A stretch of 19,333 nt of DNA from UPXZ01 sp964541615 (GTDB lineage: Bacteria; Bacteroidota; Bacteroidia; Bacteroidales; Paludibacteraceae): positions 1-19,333 of the forward strand of contig CAZIRA010000040.1 in NCBI GenBank assembly GCA_964541615.1, given 5' to 3'. The position numbers and the translations under genes are program-made. Of this stretch, positions 14,992-19,333 are shown piece after piece. Below the pieces are notes generated by a model, which had not been told where the DNA came from, did not search any database, and saw only the letters and a list, made by a program, of their open reading frames with translations. How positions within the stretch are numbered: position 1 is the first letter of the stretch; every line of letters begins with the position of its first letter.

Positions 14992-15489
14992 TCACTTCGA
15001 CTTCAATGACTGAACACCAAATATTAGCAAAATTGTGACAACTGAGCTGATTAATATTTTCGGAACCAACAGTGAAAGGTTGAAAAACGAGAACGATTCC
15101 ATCAAAAACAGCACGAAATGATGTGCCAAAACAAGGGCTATGACATATTTGATGTAGGAATTTACACCTATGGATCGGAACGACGGCGATGGATTGGCAC
15201 CTTCATCAATCGATACAAACATTCGGATGACCGGTGCCCGGAGAAAAGCCATGAGTACCGAAGCAAATGCATGAAGTCCCATCGTATTGTTAAACATATC
15301 GATAATCAGCCCCATGCCAAATGCAAGAATCAACAATGCACCCCGGTGAAAACGTACCGGAAGCGAAAGGATGAACAGAATGTAAATCATGGGTGTGACG
15401 TATCCCAGGAACTGGATATTATCCAGCAAAAACACCTGAATCAGGATAAGCAGCACGAAGCGGATGATATTTACCAATACTAACTGCAT
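14992..15489 (-). CDS. mreD: Rod shape-determining protein MreD
   Basis: Small integral membrane component of the elongasome that bridges MreC and the synthetic enzymes. It is 165 aa with about five hydrophobic helices, and the family-typical stretch GYVTPMIYILFILSLP followed by a glycine-rich LAFGMGLIIDMFNNTMGLHAFASV (about 55-78). Sequence conservation is low in this family, so the call leans on topology and position: it starts 3 bp after the mreC stop and is followed by mrdA. The basic C-terminus (SLKSK) would be cytoplasmic. Confidence 0.93.
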   Translation of the reverse strand: MQLVLVNIIRFVLLILIQVFLLDNIQFLGYVTPMIYILFILSLPVRFHRGALLILAFGMGLIIDMFNNTMGLHAFASVLMAFLRAPVIRMFVSIDEGANPSPSFRSIGVNSYIKYVIALVLAHHFVLFLMESFSFFNLSLLVPKILISSVVTILLIFGVQSLKSK

Positions 15490-15492
15490 GAT

Positions 15493-16377
15493 TTATTCCG
15501 GTTTTCCTTTCTTCTGATTCTGCCCGGCTGTGCCGTACTCACTTTGTTCGAGCGTGCCCTGTTCTTCGTAATTCAGGTAATTGATCACTTTCACATGGGT
15601 AAGCATACGAAAATCGACACCCAGCTTTACCTGGATATTATAGTAGGCATCGCTCTCTCTGATGTCGTAATTATCGATGGTTCCAACCAGTATCCCTTCG
15701 GGAAAAGATTTAACCAAACCGCTGGTAATCAGCGTATCACCCAAACTGAATTTTACGTGTCGGGCAATATCTTCCAGCCTGGCGTAGCGGTAATCTCTAC
15801 CGTCCCACACAAGCGGACCGTAATAGTTATTCTTCTTGAATTTGGTGCTGATAATTGCCTGCGGATTCAGGACAGGAATCACTTTGGAAAATCTGGAAGA
15901 AACCGTCTGGACGATTCCCACCACGCCAGCATCACTTATCACCCCCATGTCGGGTTTGATTCCCTGGTCTGAGCCCTTATTGAGCGTCAGGTAGTTTTGA
16001 GCAAGGTGGGTAGTATTGCGGATTACACGGGCAGGAATATATTCGTACTCTTTTTCAGGTGGTACGCCCATTTTTTTCCATCCGACAGTATAGGTACTGT
16101 CTGTAAGCGAAGCAAGCTGGTTTTCAAGGTGCGTAACCCGATTCATAAGTTCTGTATTCTCCATAGCCAGGTTGGCATTGGCATCTTTCAGCTTGAAAAA
16201 TTCGAAAAAATTGCTGCTTTTCTCATACATCCACCCGGTCACCCGGTTGGTTGATGAGAGTAGTATGCTGCGTTGATACCCTTTATTATTGGAAATCAAC
16301 ACCAGTGATACAATTTCTAGGAAAACGAAAAGAAATACGACACTGTATTTTAGTAAAAAATTTATTAGATTTTTCAA
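15493..16377 (-). CDS. mreC: Rod shape-determining protein MreC
   Basis: Bitopic periplasmic scaffold of the elongasome that activates PBP2. It is 294 aa: one membrane anchor at about 10-29, a coiled coil at about 62-92 (NLAMENTELMNRVTHLENQLA), then the double beta-barrel domain with VIRNTTHLAQNYLTLNKGSDQGIKPDMGVI (about 114-143) and LGDTLITSGL. The tail (about 275-294) is polar and low in complexity. The start codon is TTG at 16377; no ATG or GTG lies between it and the in-frame TAA upstream, and KNLINFLLKY at this point matches usual Bacteroidota MreC N-termini. The gene is separated from mreB by 163 bp containing the octamer repeats, but from mreD by only 3 bp. Confidence 0.94.
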   Translation of the reverse strand: MKNLINFLLKYSVVFLFVFLEIVSLVLISNNKGYQRSILLSSTNRVTGWMYEKSSNFFEFFKLKDANANLAMENTELMNRVTHLENQLASLTDSTYTVGWKKMGVPPEKEYEYIPARVIRNTTHLAQNYLTLNKGSDQGIKPDMGVISDAGVVGIVQTVSSRFSKVIPVLNPQAIISTKFKKNNYYGPLVWDGRDYRYARLEDIARHVKFSLGDTLITSGLVKSFPEGILVGTIDNYDIRESDAYYNIQVKLGVDFRMLTHVKVINYLNYEEQGTLEQSEYGTAGQNQKKGKPE

Positions 16378-16412
16378 CGCTACGCTTGTGGCTGCTTATT
16401 TATTAGTATAAT

Positions 16413-16436
16413 GGTTAAGTGGTAAAGCGGTTGACT
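16413..16436 (+). repeat. Three octamers, opposite arm of the mreB/mreC repeat
   Basis: Three contiguous 8-mers GGTTAAGT, GGTAAAGC and GGTTGACT in exact register. Their consensus GGTTRAST is close to the reverse complement of the octamers at 16474-16537, so the two blocks form an imperfect long inverted repeat about 37 bp apart. Part of this segment superficially resembles tRNA D and anticodon arms, but no T arm or acceptor stem exists. Confidence 0.65.
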
Positions 16437-16473
16437 CACAATTAACCTTCTGAACTATTTAATTATTTTTGCC

Positions 16474-16537
16474 ATTCAACTATTCAACTACTCAACACTT
16501 TAACCATTCAACTATTCAACCATTTAACTTATCAACT
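16474..16537 (-). repeat. Degenerate tandem octamer array (8 units x 8 bp) behind mreB
   Basis: Eight consecutive octamers in strict 8-nt register with consensus ATTCAACT on the plus strand (RGTTGAAT on the transcribed strand). Units 1, 2 and 5 are identical; the others differ at one to three positions. The array starts three bases after the mreB stop codon in the direction of transcription. Octamer periodicity is not codon periodicity and no frame crosses it. With the opposite arm at 16413-16436 it occupies much of the 163-bp mreB-mreC gap. The transcript could form a long wobble-rich stem between mreB and mreC. Confidence 0.85.
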
Positions 16538-16540
16538 AAA

Positions 16541-17560
16541 TTACCGAATTAAGAATGGATATTTATCAACGTTCTTGAGTGCAATACCTGTACCGCGTGC
16601 CACAGCATGAAGCGGATCAGTAGCTACGTGGAATGGGATATTGATTTTATCGGTCAATCGTTTGTCAAGTCCGCGAAGCAATGCGCCTCCACCTGCCAGG
16701 TAAATTCCCTGTCTCACAATATCGGCATACAATTCAGGCGGGGTTTGCTCCAGGGCACTCAATACGGCTGCTTCTATTTTAGAGACTGATTTTTCGAGAC
16801 AGTGTGCAATTTCCTGATAAGAAACCGGAACTTCCATAGGGAGTGCAGTCATACGGTTTGGCCCGTGTACTATGAAGTCTTCCGGAGCATCTTCCAGGTC
16901 AGTAAGAGCTGCTCCAACATGAATTTTGATCTGTTCAGCAGTACGCTCGCCTACCTTGATATTGTGCATGCGCCCCATGTACTCCATGATGTCTGAAGTA
17001 AGGTCGTCACCGGCGATACGGATGGATTTATTGGAAACGATACCACCCAGAGAAATCACGGCAATCTCAGTAGTCCCACCACCTATATCTACAATCATAC
17101 AGCCGTTTGGAGCTTCTACGTCAATTCCGATACCTATAGCAGCAGCCATCGGTTCGTAAACCATGTATATTTCACGTCCACCGGCATGTTCGGAAGAGTC
17201 GCGGACAGCACGAATTTCTACTTCAGTACTTCCGGAAGGGATACAAACCACCATTTTCAGCGTTGGTGCAAACAGCCGGTTGCGTTGCGGAATCATTTTG
17301 ATCAATCCACGAAGCATCAATTCTGCTGCGTAGAAATCAGCAATCACACCGTCTCTGAGCGGACGCACGGTACGGATTCCTTCGTTTTCTTTTCCCTGCA
17401 TCTGGCGTGCTTTTTCGCCTACGGCAATAAGTTTGTCTGTACGTTTGTCCAGTGCAACTACAGATGGTTCGTCTACTACGATTCTATCATCCTGAATGAT
17501 GATGGTGTTGGCTGTGCCTAAGTCAATGGCTATTTCTTGAGTGAATGAAAAAAGTCCCAT
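16541..17560 (-). CDS. mreB: Rod shape-determining protein MreB (bacterial actin)
   Basis: Actin-like ATPase forming membrane-bound filaments that orient the elongasome. At 339 aa it is of normal length (E. coli 347). Nucleotide-binding motifs are intact: phosphate 1 IDLGTANT (12-19), phosphate 2 VDIGGGTTEIAV (157-168), the EPMAAAIG helix (136-143) and the adenosine motif LAGGGALLRGLDKRL near the C-terminus. The N-terminus MGLFSFTQ is short and hydrophobic, suited to membrane attachment. It is the first gene of the elongation operon, 108 bp downstream of purH. I see no consensus TAnnTTTG box in that gap, so its promoter is unclear and read-through from purH is possible. Confidence 0.98.
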   Translation of the reverse strand: MGLFSFTQEIAIDLGTANTIIIQDDRIVVDEPSVVALDKRTDKLIAVGEKARQMQGKENEGIRTVRPLRDGVIADFYAAELMLRGLIKMIPQRNRLFAPTLKMVVCIPSGSTEVEIRAVRDSSEHAGGREIYMVYEPMAAAIGIGIDVEAPNGCMIVDIGGGTTEIAVISLGGIVSNKSIRIAGDDLTSDIMEYMGRMHNIKVGERTAEQIKIHVGAALTDLEDAPEDFIVHGPNRMTALPMEVPVSYQEIAHCLEKSVSKIEAAVLSALEQTPPELYADIVRQGIYLAGGGALLRGLDKRLTDKINIPFHVATDPLHAVARGTGIALKNVDKYPFLIR

Positions 17561-17615
17561 ATTTTTATATTTACGATTTTTATATTTACAATTTACGATT
17601 GGATTGGTCGTAAAT
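17561..17615. repeat. Short direct and inverted repeats immediately upstream of mreB
   Basis: Two 15-bp tandem copies (17561-17575 and 17576-17590, one mismatch) of an ATTTTTATATTTAC-type unit abut the mreB start codon. Next to them is a perfect 8-bp inverted repeat, ATTTACGA (17591-17598) with TCGTAAAT (17608-17615), loop 9 nt; ATTTACGA also occurs at 17569-17576. All lie in the mreB leader. On the transcribed strand the motif reads as reiterated GTAAAT words. An operator, a leader structure or a degenerate GTAAATC-type low-complexity repeat would all fit. Confidence 0.7.
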
Positions 17616-17668
17616 TTTGAATGTAGATTTATTTTTTTGTGTCAGCATTAGGAATACCTAATCTTCAT

Positions 17669-19189
17669 TTAATGCTTAAAATGTCTGATTCCGGTTGTGA
17701 CCATGCTCATCCCTTTTTGGTTGCACATGTCAATGCTTTCGCTGTCTTTTATAGATCCTCCAGGCTGGATTACAGCAGTTATTCCGGCTTCGCCCGCTAT
17801 TTCCACACAGTCCGGGAATGGAAAGAAAGCATCAGATGCCATGACTGCACCGTTCAGGTCAAATCCGAACGAACGGGCTTTTTCGATGGCATGATTCAGT
17901 GCGTCCACACGGGAGGTCTGACCTACTCCGCTGGCAATCAGCTGTCTGCCTTTTGCAAGCACAATGGCATTTGATTTTGAGTGTTTTACCACTAAGTTGG
18001 CAAAAAGCAGGTCGTCCAGTTCTTCTTCGGTCGGTGCTTTTTCGGTAACGGTTTTTAGCTCACCTTCTGTTTCAAGGTGTGTATCACGATCCTGCATGAG
18101 GACTCCGTTGAGTACCGAACGGAATTGTTTTGCAGGAATTTTATTATTTTCGAGAACCAGGATAATTCTGTTTTTCTTGTGCGAAAGTACTTCCAGCGCA
18201 TCCAGGTCATAATCCGGAGCAATGATTACTTCGAAAAACAGGTTGTTAATTTCATCTGCTGTTGCTTTGTCAACCACTGCATTGGTTATGAGCACTCCAC
18301 CAAAAGCTGATACCGGATCACCTGCCAGTGCATCCTGCCATGCCTCTTTCAACGTAGGGCGGGAAGCCAGACCGCAAGCGTTGTTGTGCTTGAGAATGGC
18401 AAAAGTGATATCTTCAAAGTCGTTGATCAGGTTCACTGCTGCATCAATGTCGAGCAGGTTGTTGTACGAAATTTCTTTACCCTGAAGCTGTTCAAACATT
18501 TCATTGAATTGTCCGAAGAAAAATCCTTTCTGATGCGGATTTTCACCGTATCGAAGCGGTTTTGAAACGTCAGCTGAGTAGCGGAAAGCGCTTGCATTCT
18601 CTCCATCGAAATAGTTGAAAATGGCAGAGTCGTAGTGCGAAGAAACTCCAAATGCCTCTTTGGCGAACCAACGGCGTTCTTCAAGCGTAGTTTCGGCTCC
18701 GTTTTGATTGATAAGCTCAAGAAATGGAGCGTATTGAGCTTTTGATGCAAGAATCACAACATCTTTGAAATTTTTGGCAGCCGCACGAATCAACGAAATG
18801 CCGCCTATATCAATTTTTTCAATCACATTGGCTTCGTCGGCACCTATGGCTACAGTTTCCTCAAAAGGGTACAGGTCAACAATCACCAAATCAATTTCAG
18901 GAATCTCATACTCTGCCAACTGCGCCAAATCCGAATCCTCTTCACGGCGTGCCAAAATACCACCAAATACTTTCGGATGCAGTGTCTTGACCCTTCCGCC
19001 CAAAATGGATGGATAAGAAGTAAGATCTTCCACTGCTTCGCACGGAATACCCAGCGACTCAATAAACGACTGAGTGCCTCCTGTAGAGAGAAAACTTACA
19101 CCCTGTTCGTGCAGTTTTTCTACAATTAATTCAAGTTTATCCTTGTGATAAACCGAAATCAACGCCCTTTTTATCTGTTTTTTTTCCAT
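17669..19189 (-). CDS. purH: Bifunctional AICAR transformylase / IMP cyclohydrolase PurH
   Basis: Catalyses the last two steps of purine synthesis: formylation of AICAR with 10-formyl-THF and ring closure to IMP. It is 506 aa (E. coli 529). The N-terminal MGS-like cyclohydrolase domain (about 1-190) has STGGT (35-39), GGRVKTLHPKVFGGIL (64-79) and DLYPFE (105-110). The C-terminal AICARFT domain has RYGENPHQ (213-220), the catalytic K267-H268 in LKHNNACG, and PVSAFGG (about 290-296). The C-terminus GIRHFKH matches the family ending. The ATG at 19189 lies about 25 nt behind a TAGCTTTG box. The gene precedes mreB as is usual in Bacteroidales; the link to cell shape is positional, not biochemical. 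Confidence 0.98.
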   Translation of the reverse strand: MEKKQIKRALISVYHKDKLELIVEKLHEQGVSFLSTGGTQSFIESLGIPCEAVEDLTSYPSILGGRVKTLHPKVFGGILARREEDSDLAQLAEYEIPEIDLVIVDLYPFEETVAIGADEANVIEKIDIGGISLIRAAAKNFKDVVILASKAQYAPFLELINQNGAETTLEERRWFAKEAFGVSSHYDSAIFNYFDGENASAFRYSADVSKPLRYGENPHQKGFFFGQFNEMFEQLQGKEISYNNLLDIDAAVNLINDFEDITFAILKHNNACGLASRPTLKEAWQDALAGDPVSAFGGVLITNAVVDKATADEINNLFFEVIIAPDYDLDALEVLSHKKNRIILVLENNKIPAKQFRSVLNGVLMQDRDTHLETEGELKTVTEKAPTEEELDDLLFANLVVKHSKSNAIVLAKGRQLIASGVGQTSRVDALNHAIEKARSFGFDLNGAVMASDAFFPFPDCVEIAGEAGITAVIQPGGSIKDSESIDMCNQKGMSMVTTGIRHFKH

Positions 19190-19215
19190 TTTTCTGAGGT
19201 CTCTTTTCGGAGTGC

Positions 19216-19223
19216 AAAGCTAC
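19216..19223 (-). promoter_or_regulatory. purH promoter, -7 box
   Basis: On the minus strand TAGCTTTG followed by C is an exact match to the Bacteroidota TAnnTTTG box, placed so that transcription would start about 20 nt before the purH ATG. The -33 element is weak (ATGG rather than TTTG). The remaining sequence up to the window end is AT-rich and holds nothing else that I recognise. Confidence 0.5.
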
Positions 19224-19333
19224 AAAAAATCATTGAGTTACCATTTCTTTTTAAGCGGATTTTTATTTCTTTATATTTTTCAAAATTTTTAGATTGAAGG
19301 GATCCTGACTTCTTTGTTGTATTTCCACAAAAA

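Noticed and set aside
16411..16460. tRNA-like D arm and anticodon arm (anticodon CAC-like)
   Set aside because: A GGTTAAGTGGTAAAGC stem-loop and a 7-nt loop CTCACAA flanked by GTTGA/TTAAC look tRNA-like, but there is no T arm, no acceptor stem and no CCA. The segment is better explained by the octamer repeat units.
16474..16537. Mini CRISPR array
   Set aside because: The repeat unit is only 8 bp and contiguous, with no unique spacers, and no cas gene is nearby.

Overview
The window looks like a chromosomal segment of a Bacteroidota bacterium, most likely order Bacteroidales. Four things point there. The block purH-mreB-mreC-mreD-mrdA-rodA is in the order usual for that group. RodA has an enlarged middle region. 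The L-fucose permease is of the Bacteroidota type. Several genes are preceded by the phylum's -7 promoter motif TAnnTTTG, and clear Shine-Dalgarno sites are lacking. Genus cannot be fixed from the sequence. Almost all genes are housekeeping or common accessory genes. I see no phage, transposase, CRISPR array, rRNA or complete tRNA.

Layout. (1) 1-2108, minus strand: a small unrecognised gene and the umuDC translesion polymerase pair. (2) 2223-5966, minus: an L-fucose uptake and isomerisation operon, fucI-fucU-fucP, with a recognisable promoter and a strong terminator; kinase, aldolase and regulator genes are not here. (3) 6140-8041, minus: tcdA (tRNA t6A cyclisation), a YjbR/MmcQ-family gene and a LolD-type ABC ATPase. 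(4) 8090-11466, plus: a YgjP-like metallopeptidase that diverges from tcdA, a bile-acid:sodium-symporter-family transporter, a small GNAT-like protein and a dGTPase. (5) 11641-19189, minus: the cell-elongation cluster mreB-mreC-mreD-mrdA-rodA, with purH upstream.

How the genes work together. FucP imports L-fucose, FucU interconverts its anomers and FucI makes L-fuculose; the rest of the pathway must be encoded elsewhere. MreB, MreC and MreD organise the elongasome, in which RodA polymerises glycan and PBP2 cross-links it. UmuD and UmuC form a damage-inducible DNA polymerase V. The 8.1-11.5 kb plus-strand genes show no shared pathway.

The most unusual signals are non-coding. Directly behind mreB is a degenerate tandem array of eight octamers in strict 8-nt register, with three octamers of the opposite orientation nearby. 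A long imperfect hairpin lies in the tcdA leader. A 12-bp perfect palindrome sits between fucI and fucU. Short direct and inverted repeats lie in front of mreB. Two reading frames, mreC and the ygjP-like gene, apparently start at TTG. I find no convincing new multi-gene system; the octamer array is the best candidate for something undescribed.
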